The translations under genes and the position numbers were made by a program. The notes under the pieces were generated by a model, which ran no database searches, was not told the DNA's origin, and saw nothing but the letters and a program-made list of their open reading frames with translations. From an uncultured Bacteroidales bacterium (GTDB taxonomy: Bacteria; Bacteroidota; Bacteroidia; Bacteroidales; Bacteroidaceae), in contig CALCYA010000074.1 in the NCBI GenBank assembly GCA_937906165.1, positions 1-64,000 on the forward strand: DNA of 64,000 bases. The letters are read 5' to 3'. Within the stretch, counting starts at the first letter, position 1. Each line of letters opens with the position of its first letter. Below are positions 42,901 to 50,818 of this stretch, piece by piece.

Positions 42901-43772
42901 GGGTTACAGCTGAGCTCCGGGTATGCGGCGTTCACGGCGCATGAGTGGCCGGGGAACTCAACTTCGGGCACCACCTCGATGTGTCGCTCGGCTGCGTATG
43001 CCACAATCTCGCGGCACTCGTCCTGTGTGTAGAAATAGGGACCGTATGGTTCTCCTGTGTAGTAGCCACCGTATACGCGGTCGGTAATCCAGTTGTCGTT
43101 ACGTGTGGCGCCCACCGTTGTCAGCAACGGATATTTTTTTACTTCAAAACGCCATCCCTGGTCATCGGTGAGGTGCCAGTGGAAACGGTTCATCTTGTAG
43201 TATGACATCACGTCAATCATGCGCTTTATCTGGTCAAGGCTGAAATAGTGACGGCTCACGTCGAGCATGAATCCGCGGTACTCAAAGCGTGGAGCATCGA
43301 CAATGCTCACAACGGGGAGTGTATATTCTGTCACCTTGTTGTCCTTGACCTCTGCCATCACATTTGCAGGGAGCATCTTCTTTATGCTCTGGAATGCGTA
43401 GTAGAAGCCGTTGGCTGCGTTGGCTGTGACGGTGATGCCGGCTGTGGTAATGTCGAGTGTGTAACCCTCGTTGCCGAGTTCCTCGCTACCGTCGTACATG
43501 TTCATCTGTATCAGGGCGTCAGTATCTTCTGCCTTTACTGTGATGCTGTAGCCTGTCACCTCTTTGAAGAGACCGGCGAACTTTTGCGCCTCGGCACTGC
43601 ACGCATCATCCAATCCGTTTGTGGCAATTGAAAAGCTCTGCGGCAATGTGAGTGTGCCTGTTCCCTTTGTCATTCTCATTGGCAACGGGGTCAGGTTGAT
43701 GTCGCTGTCGGCAAATACTGCCATTGGCAGGCAAAGCAACATGATTAAAAAGGTAAGTGTAAACTTTTTCAT
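39933..43772 (-). CDS. Large secreted GH20 beta-N-acetylhexosaminidase
   Basis: 1279 aa. Signal peptide 1-21; GH20b N-terminal domain (about 25-150); TIM-barrel catalytic domain (about 155-545) with HWHLTDDQGWRFEVKKYP and the catalytic D340-E341 in HIGGDETP. Then lectin-like segments (about 580-900), and three repeats that resemble mucin-binding MucBP modules (starting near LISYICKEENGN, VAYNVIYRCLTADGNL and FAVSYKCIDEEGNE). The C-terminal module ends YDLQGRKVESPSRGIYIVNG. It should remove terminal GlcNAc or GalNAc from host glycans at the cell surface. It is about 2.3 times the usual length because of the added binding modules. Confidence 0.92.
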   Translation of the reverse strand: MKKFTLTFLIMLLCLPMAVFADSDINLTPLPMRMTKGTGTLTLPQSFSIATNGLDDACSAEAQKFAGLFKEVTGYSITVKAEDTDALIQMNMYDGSEELGNEGYTLDITTAGITVTANAANGFYYAFQSIKKMLPANVMAEVKDNKVTEYTLPVVSIVDAPRFEYRGFMLDVSRHYFSLDQIKRMIDVMSYYKMNRFHWHLTDDQGWRFEVKKYPLLTTVGATRNDNWITDRVYGGYYTGEPYGPYFYTQDECREIVAYAAERHIEVVPEVEFPGHSCAVNAAYPELSCNPNGAHNVQVNGGVYADVLNVASPLVMQFAKDVLDEIIEVFPYSEIHIGGDETPTSAWQNNAECQAMMKELGLTNVRQLQSHFVRKLSDYVTSKEGDKKRTVIMWNESLTASGTDEELIKGTGGTMMCWEIGNAQPCALKAAQYGMKSIITTQVPYYINRRQSTDADEPKVAGHGTDNVKAVYDYVPVPANVPKALQKYYIGVQGTFWTEHVQDYTLLEYLALPRLMALAETGWTPAAKKNFSDFQQRITKDTLLLNYNNYDYGRHYILGNESGTESKVMPTPSTEEKQTWYRIVTTATDARAGRCIQLLRENSSEIGTGNAKAGRLWNSAIIEDENDEGYDYQLWAFMQDPENPERWAIVCKAKPDGSVNGKPTAENNTGRWDYDENNRHYDFILGDKAYAQNGNNYNYSIRSQKVSDGNMCLNYAGPGQTYSINLWNNPADGNGGIWEFRPLEAQGSSITVDYPTEGTAYRIVNNTERFKGVTLYDNNDGVVTATRQEYGADVWEVVETASTANGQSFKLRNAVTGRYISNTTAPVALGESGATLTNVYNSKSGDFSIMAGDGALYPIPERAATNPGTLGKGGIYPQGTGWLYEKACLISYICKEENGNLIGNYIKSVAEGSNYTANAPEIENHEILNYEETGSNSAPVFENISESKTVNVTYRRVAYNVIYRCLTADGNLIAEVAEPCPIGESYSVTYPDVEFFSFIGSDIEERTIITPENDVVIEVIYDCEGIMGASAIGESVTELEAGASYLIYNAKDEASRSGFLSVGAVGEGITTTNGIADAGPAFIWHFEGDENKFTVRNSYGVYIPQLSRGSLVRGSDTPEQFIFTLNSDGKTWEVKGTSNNYYWNGNADNTFTGWDGGHPFIIYTYKPHPYFAVSYKCIDEEGNELAAGMRYVKGGNIYSMLTPIFDGYTLTESNADYDELARVGKNIDITLTYTKNDTGITEIRGENGDVRTVYDLQGRKVESPSRGIYIVNGKKVFVK

Positions 43773-43801
43773 GGTCAGTCATTATTTATTGGTGAATACA
43801 A

Positions 43802-44470
43802 TTATCGTTTCTTGTTTATCGGTTCATCCTCGGCCTTGAGGGTGGGCAGGCAAATCCGGTATTTCACGGCCAGTACGCGTGTCAGGAATACTGCTGTTCC
43901 GCAAGCGATGTGCGTTATTGCATTGGCGCACCCTGACCAGTCACATATGCCGAATACCACACCTCCGACAACGCAGGCCATTGCATAGATCTCCTTTCGG
44001 AATATCAGCGGTACCTCGTTGATGAGCACATCGCGTATGACACCGCCTGCAGCACCGGTCATTGTACCCATGACTATAGCCACCCAGATCGGAAGGTCGC
44101 AGTCGAGTGTCTTCTGTATACCCACGATGGTGAAGAGGGCAAGCCCTACTGCATCAAAGATAAAGAATGTATTGTGCATGTGAACCAGGAACTTCCTGAA
44201 AAGTATCACCCACAATAACGCAAGTCCTGTACATGAAAGATAGAATCCGTCGTGCATCCAGAATACTGGTACATCAAGCATTACATCTCGTAGCGTTCCG
44301 CCGCCGATGGCTGTGGCTGCGCCCACCACGTAGGCTCCGAACCAGTCGAACTGTTTTGCTGAAGCAAGGCGTATACCGCTTATGGCAAATGCGAATGTTC
44401 CTACAAAATCAATTATCTGCAACATGGTTATGTTGCTGAACCAATTGAAAATGGCATTTAATAGTTCCAT
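43802..44470 (-). CDS. TRIC-type (UPF0126) membrane channel
   Basis: 222 aa, seven membrane helices in two homologous halves. Each half has a glycine-rich motif: IGGGTLRDV in the first and AAGGVIRDV in the second. These mark the prokaryotic trimeric cation channels. Probably a K+ or other monovalent cation channel. A short Lys-rich tail follows. Located 29 bases upstream of the GH20 gene and in the same direction. Confidence 0.88.
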   Translation of the reverse strand: MELLNAIFNWFSNITMLQIIDFVGTFAFAISGIRLASAKQFDWFGAYVVGAATAIGGGTLRDVMLDVPVFWMHDGFYLSCTGLALLWVILFRKFLVHMHNTFFIFDAVGLALFTIVGIQKTLDCDLPIWVAIVMGTMTGAAGGVIRDVLINEVPLIFRKEIYAMACVVGGVVFGICDWSGCANAITHIACGTAVFLTRVLAVKYRICLPTLKAEDEPINKKR

Positions 44471-44568
44471 TGATATGGTATTTTCTGTTATCAGTTCGCT
44501 AAGATAGGTATTAGTGGCGAGAAATCTTCCCCTTTGACCCGTTTTTGATAAAAATTATCTTCAATCTC

Positions 44569-44598
44569 TTGCGTATGGAAAAAATGTATGTATCTTTG
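44569..44598 (+). promoter_or_regulatory. Promoter of the SPFH operon with a direct repeat
   Basis: TTG at 44569-44571 and TATCTTTG at 44591-44598 (19-base spacer). Just downstream, GATATCAAAAT is repeated twice in tandem (44600-44621), a likely operator overlapping the start of transcription. The Arc-like protein encoded in the same operon could be the binding partner. Confidence 0.65.
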
Positions 44599-44643
44599 CG
44601 ATATCAAAATGATATCAAAATGTAATTTGTAAATTTATAGACT

Positions 44644-45549
44644 ATGAACGGAAAAGATTTAGAAGTAAAGGTTAAGGGCGAAGAGAAGTTCGTGAAACCT
44701 TCAAGCGGTTGGCTTGTGCTGTTTTTGACATTGGTTGGCTTAATAGGCGGCGCAGCTCTCCCTATAACAATGCTTGCGAATGATGGCTCGGACTTGTGGG
44801 GACTCTGTTTCCTCATACCTGTAGTGTCACTTGTGTTCATGTGCGGCCTTTTTGTGGTTAATCCCAATGAGAGTGCAGTAGTGACATTCTTCGGCAAGTA
44901 TGTGGGTACAGTCGTTGAGAACGGTTTCTTCTTCATGAACCCCTTTACCGGGAAAAAGAATGTCTCTTTGCGTGCACGCAACCTCAACGGCGAGCCCATC
45001 AAGGTGAACGACCTGATGGGTAACCCCATCATGATTGGTGTGGTACTTGTGTGGAGAGTGAAGGATACCTTCAAGGCCTCTTTCGAGGTCGATGACTATT
45101 CACGTTTCGTTGACATACAGAGCGAGGCTGCCATCCGTAACCTTGCAGGTGCCTATCCATACGACAACCTCGAGGACGAGGATGCAAGCATCACCCTGCG
45201 TAACGGCGGCGAGGAGGTGAATGAGCTGCTTGAGAAATCACTTTCCGAGAGATTGGCAATTGCCGGTATCGAGGTTATGGAGGCACGTATAAGCTACCTT
45301 GCCTATGCTCCTGAGATAGCCAGCGCAATGTTGCAGCGTCAGCAGGCCACAGCAATGGTCGCTGCACGTCACAAGATTGTGGAGGGTGCTGTAGGAATGG
45401 TGCAGATGGCACTTGAGCAGTTGAGTGAGAAGGAAATCATTGAGCTCGATGAGGAGAAGAAGGCTGCTATGGTGAGCAATCTTATGGTAGTGCTCACAAG
45501 TGACAGGGCTGCAACGCCTGTCGTGAACGCAGGCTCGTTGTACCAGTAA
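44644..45549 (+). CDS. SPFH / band-7 membrane protein
   Basis: 301 aa. Two N-terminal membrane helices (about 22-75), then the SPFH core starting VNPNESAVVTFFGKYVGTVV. A helical C-terminal region (ASAMLQRQQATAMVAARHKI) follows, typical of stomatin/flotillin-like oligomers. It should form a large ring at the inner membrane. It is the first of four closely spaced genes, a known arrangement with an Arc-like protein. Confidence 0.88.
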   Translation: MNGKDLEVKVKGEEKFVKPSSGWLVLFLTLVGLIGGAALPITMLANDGSDLWGLCFLIPVVSLVFMCGLFVVNPNESAVVTFFGKYVGTVVENGFFFMNPFTGKKNVSLRARNLNGEPIKVNDLMGNPIMIGVVLVWRVKDTFKASFEVDDYSRFVDIQSEAAIRNLAGAYPYDNLEDEDASITLRNGGEEVNELLEKSLSERLAIAGIEVMEARISYLAYAPEIASAMLQRQQATAMVAARHKIVEGAVGMVQMALEQLSEKEIIELDEEKKAAMVSNLMVVLTSDRAATPVVNAGSLYQ

Positions 45550-45559
45550 AACCGCGGCT

Positions 45560-45742
45560 ATGGCAAAAGATAAGAAATCTTTTGTGTTACGCATAAACGG
45601 CGAAACTATGTCGGCGCTCGAAAAATGGGCTGCCGACGAGTTCCGCAGTGTCAACGGGCAACTGGAGTATATAATAACCGATGCGCTGCGCAAGGCCGGC
45701 CGGTTGCCCAAGAATAAAGATAACAGTAGTGATAATGAATAA
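45560..45742 (+). CDS. Arc-like ribbon-helix-helix protein, 60 aa
   Basis: Sequence KKSFVLRINGETMSALEKWA, then a helix DEFRSVNGQLEYIITDALRK, is a ribbon-helix-helix fold (one strand and two helices) like Arc. Such proteins bind DNA as dimers. It follows the SPFH gene by 10 bases. It may regulate its own operon through the repeats at 44600-44621. Confidence 0.8.
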   Translation: MAKDKKSFVLRINGETMSALEKWAADEFRSVNGQLEYIITDALRKAGRLPKNKDNSSDNE

Positions 45743-45754
45743 CCGGAATATGCT

Positions 45755-46063
45755 ATGAATGGAGCTCTTGATGATTATATAGTATCGTTGGTGCTACTGC
45801 TGCTTGCCGTGGTGATAGCATTCGGTAAGGGCGATTTCCTTATCTCGGGGTATAACACGGCATCAAAGGAGAAAAGAGCCAAATACAATGTACAGCGTCT
45901 GCGTCTGTTGGTCTCCTCGCTGCTTGTCCTTATTACTATAGGGCTTGTGGTTGCAGCCCTTTTGGGCTGGGGTGAGGCCGAGAGGGAGTATCTCTCGATA
46001 GGTATCGCTGTTCTTGTGGTAATATATTTCATTCTTATCTATACATGGGTAAAAAAGAAGTGA
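45755..46063 (+). CDS. DUF3784 membrane protein
   Basis: 102 aa with three membrane helices. The motif ISGYNTASKEKRAKYN after the first helix is the conserved signature of DUF3784. Function unknown. It lies 12 bases after the Arc-like gene, and its end lies just before the PAP2 start. Confidence 0.8.
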   Translation: MNGALDDYIVSLVLLLLAVVIAFGKGDFLISGYNTASKEKRAKYNVQRLRLLVSSLLVLITIGLVVAALLGWGEAEREYLSIGIAVLVVIYFILIYTWVKKK

Positions 46064-46068
46064 AGGCT

Positions 46069-46614
46069 ATGAAACGTATTTTGCTATTGCTATCCATTAT
46101 CTGTTTCGCATCGTCTTCATTGCAGGCGCAGAGCCGCGATGCAATAGAGACCTCCACCGACATTGCTATGTTCGCTCCGGCTGCAGTGGGTGCCGGAGCC
46201 GCACTTATTAAAGGTGACTACAAAGGCCTGTTGCAGTTGGGTGAGTCTTTGGCGGTGTCGGTGGCCGTGAGCTATGCGCTAAAATACACTGTAAAGAAGG
46301 AGCGTCCCGACGGTAGTGACAACCATGCATTCCCGTCGAACCACACAGGGTTCTCTTTTGCCGGTGCTACCTTCCTGCAGAAACGTTACGGCTGGAAATG
46401 GGGTGTTCCGGCATATCTGGTGAGCGGTTATGTGGCATGGGGCAGGGTGTATGCCAAACGTCACGATGTGTGGGATGTGCTTGCCGGTGCTGCGATAGGT
46501 GTGGGTAGCGGACTGCTTTTTACAACACCGTTTGCCAAGGAGCATGATTTTGTCGTTTCCCCCACAGTGACACCCGATGGCAGTTGCGGGGTATATATGT
46601 CAATGAAGTTTTAA
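46069..46614 (+). CDS. PAP2-family phosphatase
   Basis: 181 aa from 46069 (MKRILLLLSIICFASSSLQA, a signal peptide); a longer frame from 46045 overlaps the DUF3784 gene. The three PAP2 motifs are present: KKERP, PSNHTG and RVYAKRHDVWD with the two catalytic His. It removes phosphate from lipid pyrophosphates or phosphatidic acid at the outer side of the membrane. Last gene of the operon. Confidence 0.88.
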   Translation: MKRILLLLSIICFASSSLQAQSRDAIETSTDIAMFAPAAVGAGAALIKGDYKGLLQLGESLAVSVAVSYALKYTVKKERPDGSDNHAFPSNHTGFSFAGATFLQKRYGWKWGVPAYLVSGYVAWGRVYAKRHDVWDVLAGAAIGVGSGLLFTTPFAKEHDFVVSPTVTPDGSCGVYMSMKF

Positions 46615-46654
46615 CCGTTTTAACATTATAAAAGGTTATTATCACGGCACTCCT

Positions 46655-46684
46655 TTTGTTTGAAATGTTTTTTTGTTACCTTTG
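46655..46684 (+). promoter_or_regulatory. Promoter of nadA
   Basis: TTTG at 46655-46658, an 18-base spacer and TACCTTTG at 46677-46684. A small inverted repeat (GCGCTAAAGCGC) follows right at the start of transcription and may be an operator site. The leader to the start codon is about 85 bases. Confidence 0.65.
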
Positions 46685-46774
46685 CGCTAAAGCGCAGGAA
46701 TAGCTCACCGGTAGTTTCATTTGCGTTATATCACACAGGGGATTTTCCTTGTTTCAAGCTAAAAAGATACAATT

Positions 46775-47755
46775 ATGATAAAGCAGGAATGGAAAGAGAA
46801 AGGGTACATCAATGAGCCGGTACCCGAGGGCGTTGACCTAAAGACCGAGATACGCCGTTTGTGTCAGGAGAAGAATGCCGTTGTGCTTGCACACTATTAT
46901 ACCGACGGTGCAGTGCAGGATGTTGCCGATTTTGTGGGCGATAGTCTTGCCCTGGCCCAGTTGGCCGAGAAGACCACAGCCGACATCATCGTGATGTGCG
47001 GTGTGCACTTCATGGCCGAGACAAACAAGATTCTCTCGCCCGATAAGCTTGTACTTATCCCCGACCTCAATGCAGGCTGCTCGCTTGCCGAGAGCTGCCC
47101 GGCAGAGGAACTTGCGAAGTTCAAGGCCGAGCATCCCGGTTACAAAGTGGTGGCATACGTGAATACATCTGCGGCAGTAAAGGCGCTTACCGACATCGTG
47201 GTTACATCTACCAATGCGCGTGCGGTAGTGGACAGCTTTCCCAAGGACGAGAAGATTATCTTTGCACCCGACAAGAACTTGGGCGGTTACCTCAATGCCG
47301 TAACTCACCGCAATATGCTTCTGTGGAACGGCGGTTGCCATGTGCATGAGCAGTTCTCGATAGAGAAGATTGTGGAGCTAAGGAGCACTCATCCCGATGC
47401 AAAGGTCCTTGCACATCCCGAGTGCAAGAGCGGCGTGCTTGCGCTTGCCGACTTCATAGGCTCCACCGCAGCAATCCTTTCGTTTGCCGAGAAGAGCGAT
47501 GCCAAGGAGTTCATTGTTGCAACAGAGAGCGGAATCCTGCACGAGATGCAGAAACGTTGTCCCGAGAAGAACTTCATTCCGGTGCCTCCTATGAGCGGTC
47601 CTTGCGCCTGCAACGAGTGCGCATATATGCGCCTCAACACTCTTGAGAAGCTGTATAACACCCTCAAATACGAGTGGCCTGCAGTGGAGCTCGACGAGTC
47701 TATCCGCGAGGATGCCAAAAAGCCTATCGTGAGAATGCTTGAGCTCTCCAAATAA
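46775..47755 (+). CDS. nadA: Quinolinate synthase A
   Basis: 326 aa. Conserved AHYYTDGAVQDVADFVGDSL, VMCGVHFMAETNKIL and CKSGVLALADFIGSTA segments. The iron-sulfur ligands are Cys in MCGVHF, in NGGCHVHEQ, and in GPCACNECAYM. It condenses iminoaspartate with dihydroxyacetone phosphate to make quinolinate for NAD synthesis. Full length with all expected motifs. Neither nadB nor nadC is next to it. Confidence 0.95.
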   Translation: MIKQEWKEKGYINEPVPEGVDLKTEIRRLCQEKNAVVLAHYYTDGAVQDVADFVGDSLALAQLAEKTTADIIVMCGVHFMAETNKILSPDKLVLIPDLNAGCSLAESCPAEELAKFKAEHPGYKVVAYVNTSAAVKALTDIVVTSTNARAVVDSFPKDEKIIFAPDKNLGGYLNAVTHRNMLLWNGGCHVHEQFSIEKIVELRSTHPDAKVLAHPECKSGVLALADFIGSTAAILSFAEKSDAKEFIVATESGILHEMQKRCPEKNFIPVPPMSGPCACNECAYMRLNTLEKLYNTLKYEWPAVELDESIREDAKKPIVRMLELSK

Positions 47756-47780
47756 AGGAGAAAGAGAGATCCATACAAAA

Positions 47781-47830
47781 CAACTGAAAAAGAAAGACAT
47801 CCTAACGAGGATGTCTTTCTTTTTCAGTTG
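47781..47830. terminator. Bidirectional terminator, 23-bp perfect stem
   Basis: CAACTGAAAAAGAAAGACAT... pairs perfectly with its complement around an AACG loop. It ends nadA on the plus strand. On the minus strand its first bases include the last codon and stop of the 52-aa ORF, so it also ends that gene. Confidence 0.9.
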
Positions 47831-47982
47831 TGCATGATACTTTCCCAACTGCTGTCAATGACGTTTCCTGTAGCTTTGGAGTTGTTCCTGTACAGGCTCC
47901 CGGTAAGGAGTACGTTGTTGAGTTCGCAGTTTACAATAGAGCATTCTGGTTGTTGGTACTTTCTCTTTACATTCATGTGCAT
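47824..47982 (-). CDS. Small conserved-type ORF, 52 aa
   Basis: The frame reads MHMNVKRKYQQPECSIVNCE, LNNVLLTGSLYRNNSK and a tail ending SSWESIMHN. The pattern of a basic start, KYxxP, and a LLTGS segment near the middle is one I associate with short Bacteroidales proteins of unknown role (K.Y..P......LTGS). It lies downstream of the threonine dehydrogenase-like gene on the same strand and ends exactly in a terminator, which supports it as a real gene. The second Met at 47976 is an alternative start. Confidence 0.55.
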   Translation of the reverse strand: MHMNVKRKYQQPECSIVNCELNNVLLTGSLYRNNSKATGNVIDSSWESIMHN

Positions 47983-48048
47983 CTGTTTTACATACGACAA
48001 TATAAATAAAACAGATTCCCGATGTCTATTGTTCTGTAACCTCCGGAG

Positions 48049-49005
48049 TTATTTCCCGAATCTCTCGCGCAGGGTCTTTATCATATCCTGTGTCATTGAA
48101 TCCAGGTCATACGATGGCTTCCAGTCCCACTCGTTGCGTGCGCATGAGTCATCCATTTTGTTGGGCCATGAGTCGGCGATAGCCTGACGAACAGGGTCGA
48201 ACTCATAGTGCATCTTGAAGTCCGGAATGTATTTCTGGATTGATGCCTTGATGATTTCAGGGTCAAAACTCATTGATGCCACGTTGAATGCGTTGCGGTG
48301 TACAAGGCGTGACGGGTCGGCATTCATTATGTCTACTGCAGCCTTTAGTGCATCGGGCATATACATCATGTCCATGAATGTGCCGGCCTGGATGGGACAT
48401 GCAAAATCTTCGCCCTTGACGGCTGCATAGTAAATCTCGACAGCATAGTCGGTTGTTCCACCGCCGGGGAGTGTCACGTTTGAGATGAGGCCAGGGAAAC
48501 GTACGGCACGGGTGTCGACACCATATTTTGTAAAGTAATAGTCACTGAGCAACTCTGTAGCAACCTTTGTCACACCATACATTGTGCGTGGGCGCTGAAT
48601 AGTGTCCTGTGGAGTGTTGTCGGCAGGGGTATTGGGGCCGAACGAACCTATTGAGCTTGGGGTGAACACGGCGCACTTCTTTTCGCGTGCAATTTCAAGG
48701 ATGTTGATGAGGCCGTTCATCTGGATATCCCATGCGAGCAACGGCTTTGACTCCGCAACGGCGGACAGCAATGCCGCGAGGTTGTATATTGTGTCAATCT
48801 TGTATTTCTCTACAATGTCGGCAAGCTGCTGCGCATTCTTCACGTTAGCCTCGGCTGCCGGGCCGCTCTCGAGCAGTACCCCTTTGGGCTCTGCTCCGGG
48901 TATGTAACCGGCAACGATGTTGCCGTCAGGAATCATATTACGCAATTTCATTGTGAGCTCCGAACCTATCTGTCCTGTTGAGCCAATAACCAATACGTTT
49001 TTCAT
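48049..49005 (-). CDS. NAD-dependent epimerase-type L-threonine 3-dehydrogenase
   Basis: 318 aa, short-chain dehydrogenase fold with NAD motif VLVIGSTGQIGSEL at the start. The YGVTK catalytic pair (Y and K) follows in RTMYGVTKVATELL. GDP-sugar epimerase-like relatives that act as threonine dehydrogenases have exactly this size. It is divergent from kbl, with which it forms the two-step route from threonine to glycine and acetyl-CoA, so threonine oxidation to 2-amino-3-oxobutyrate is the best call. Confidence 0.88.
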   Translation of the reverse strand: MKNVLVIGSTGQIGSELTMKLRNMIPDGNIVAGYIPGAEPKGVLLESGPAAEANVKNAQQLADIVEKYKIDTIYNLAALLSAVAESKPLLAWDIQMNGLINILEIAREKKCAVFTPSSIGSFGPNTPADNTPQDTIQRPRTMYGVTKVATELLSDYYFTKYGVDTRAVRFPGLISNVTLPGGGTTDYAVEIYYAAVKGEDFACPIQAGTFMDMMYMPDALKAAVDIMNADPSRLVHRNAFNVASMSFDPEIIKASIQKYIPDFKMHYEFDPVRQAIADSWPNKMDDSCARNEWDWKPSYDLDSMTQDMIKTLRERFGK

Positions 49006-49134
49006 GATATTATATGTCTTAAAGTTTTAACCAATGATAATTTTATCGCTCCTCAAAGTTACATTTATTTTTGTAATACTCATATTCTGCCACAATTTTT
49101 TGAATAATTTTTTTTATTTTTTTTGAAACAGGTA

Positions 49135-49165
49135 TTGTGTCTTTTTTGATAAAAAGGTACATTTG
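49135..49165 (+). promoter_or_regulatory. Promoter of kbl
   Basis: TTG at 49135-49137, a 20-base spacer, and TACATTTG at 49158-49165. The gap of about 200 bases between kbl and the dehydrogenase gene is AT-rich and carries the promoters of both. Confidence 0.6.
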
Positions 49166-49202
49166 CGAAACGATGAAGTATGAATTTTAAATAAAATAGA
49201 TT

Positions 49203-50393
49203 ATGTACGGTAAATTTCAACAGTATTTGCAGAATGAGCTGGCTGCCATCGATGAGGCCGGTCTGTACAAGAGAGAGCGTAACATTGCATCGCAGCAGTT
49301 TGCAGAGATTACCCTTGAGGATGGCTCAAAGGCTCTGAACTTCTGTGCCAACAACTATCTTGGCCTGTCTAACAATCCGCGTCTTATGAAGGCTGCGCAG
49401 GAGGCAATGGAGGCACGTGGATTCGGTATGTCATCGGTACGTTTCATCTGCGGTACCCAGGATTACCACAAGGTTCTGGAAAAGGCCATTGCCGATTATT
49501 TCAGAACCGAGGATACAATCCTCTATGCTGCATGCTTCGATGCCAACGGCGGTCTCTTCGAGCCACTTTTCACAGCCGAGGATGCTATCATCTCCGACTC
49601 TCTGAACCACGCATCAATCATTGACGGCGTGCGCCTTTGCAAGGCTCAGCGTTACCGCTATGCAAATGCAGATATGGCCGACTTGGAGCGTTGCTTGCAG
49701 GAGGCTCAGGCCCAGCGCTACCGCATTATCGTGACCGACGGTGTCTTCTCAATGGACGGCAATGTGGCTCCAATGGACAAGATTTGTGACCTTGCCGAGA
49801 AGTACGATGCACTTGTGATGGTAGATGAGTCACACTCTGCCGGTGTGGTAGGTGCGACAGGTCATGGCGTTGCCGAGCAGTTCGATTGCTATGGCCGCAT
49901 CGATATCTTTACCGGTACATTGGGTAAGGCTTTCGGTGGTGCTGTGGGTGGTTTCACAACAGGCCGCAAGGAGATTATCGATATGCTGCGCCAGCGCTCA
50001 CGTCCTTATCTTTTCTCTAACTCATTGCCGCCTTCAGTGGTAGGTGCCTCAATAGAGGTGTTCAAGATGCTTGCCGAGAGCGATGCACTCCACACCAAAC
50101 TACAGAACAATGTGAACTATTTCCGCGACAAGATGCTTGCTGCCGGCTTCGACATCAAGCCTACACAGTCGGCTATCTGTGCTGTGATGTTGTATGACGC
50201 TCCACTATCTCAGGTGTTCGCACAGAAGATGGCCGAGGAGGGTATTTTCGTTACCGGTTTCTACTACCCGGTTGTTCCGAAGGGCCAGGCACGTATCCGT
50301 GTACAGCTATCTGCAGCTCACGAGCAGGAGCATCTTGACAAGGCTATCAATGCCTTTATCAAGGTGGGTAAGGAACTCGGCGTTATAAAATGA
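49203..50393 (+). CDS. kbl: Glycine C-acetyltransferase (2-amino-3-ketobutyrate CoA ligase)
   Basis: 396 aa, PLP-dependent alpha-oxoamine synthase. Motifs: FCANNYLGLSNNPRLMKAAQ, SVRFICGTQDYHKVLEKAIA, DESHSAGVVG, and PLP-lysine in TGTLGKAFGGAVGG. It makes glycine and acetyl-CoA from 2-amino-3-oxobutyrate and CoA. Full length, with normal start MYGKFQQYLQNELAAI. Divergent partner of the dehydrogenase gene. Confidence 0.95.
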   Translation: MYGKFQQYLQNELAAIDEAGLYKRERNIASQQFAEITLEDGSKALNFCANNYLGLSNNPRLMKAAQEAMEARGFGMSSVRFICGTQDYHKVLEKAIADYFRTEDTILYAACFDANGGLFEPLFTAEDAIISDSLNHASIIDGVRLCKAQRYRYANADMADLERCLQEAQAQRYRIIVTDGVFSMDGNVAPMDKICDLAEKYDALVMVDESHSAGVVGATGHGVAEQFDCYGRIDIFTGTLGKAFGGAVGGFTTGRKEIIDMLRQRSRPYLFSNSLPPSVVGASIEVFKMLAESDALHTKLQNNVNYFRDKMLAAGFDIKPTQSAICAVMLYDAPLSQVFAQKMAEEGIFVTGFYYPVVPKGQARIRVQLSAAHEQEHLDKAINAFIKVGKELGVIK

Positions 50394-50420
50394 TTGTTTA
50401 ATTTATTATAATATAGGTAT

Positions 50421-50645
50421 ATGAAAAAGATGTTTATCGCAGCATTGGCTGCCTGTGCTTTCCTTTTTGTTTCTTGTTCTTCTAACGTTGATAAGATTAT
50501 TGACATGAAGAAGGATCTGGCAGAGGCTATTGCAAATCTTGACCTCGAGAAGGTTGCTGAACTTGAGAAGGAAATCTCTGAGATTATGGATGATATGACA
50601 GCAGAAGAGAAAGAGGAATTGGCAAAAAGATTGTTGGAAAAGTAA
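50421..50645 (+). CDS. Small lipoprotein, 74 aa
   Basis: Signal MKKMFIAALAACAFLFVSCS with lipobox Cys at about 19, then a helical, acidic coiled coil (LDLEKVAELEKEISEIMDDM). No enzyme motif. It follows kbl by 27 bases and ends at a strong terminator, so it is the second gene of the kbl transcript. Role unknown; perhaps an envelope spacer. Confidence 0.8.
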   Translation: MKKMFIAALAACAFLFVSCSSNVDKIIDMKKDLAEAIANLDLEKVAELEKEISEIMDDMTAEEKEELAKRLLEK

Positions 50646-50662
50646 TTGGCTCCTTCTATGAT

Positions 50663-50700
50663 AAGAATCGGGCAGGGTATGTGACTCCTGCCCGATTCTT
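50663..50700 (+). terminator. Intrinsic terminator after the lipoprotein gene
   Basis: AAGAATCGGGCAGG pairs with CCTGCCCGATTCTT over a 10-base loop, followed by TTGTTG. It ends the kbl transcript. Confidence 0.85.
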
Positions 50701-50818
50701 TTGTTGCTTGACTTTGTTTTTGGGATTCGTCGCTTGGTTGATTCCGCTCCAGACAATAATCACCGAAAGCAAGAATCTCTGTCATTAGCTACCGGCATTG
50801 TCGAATCCTGCTGCTTTG

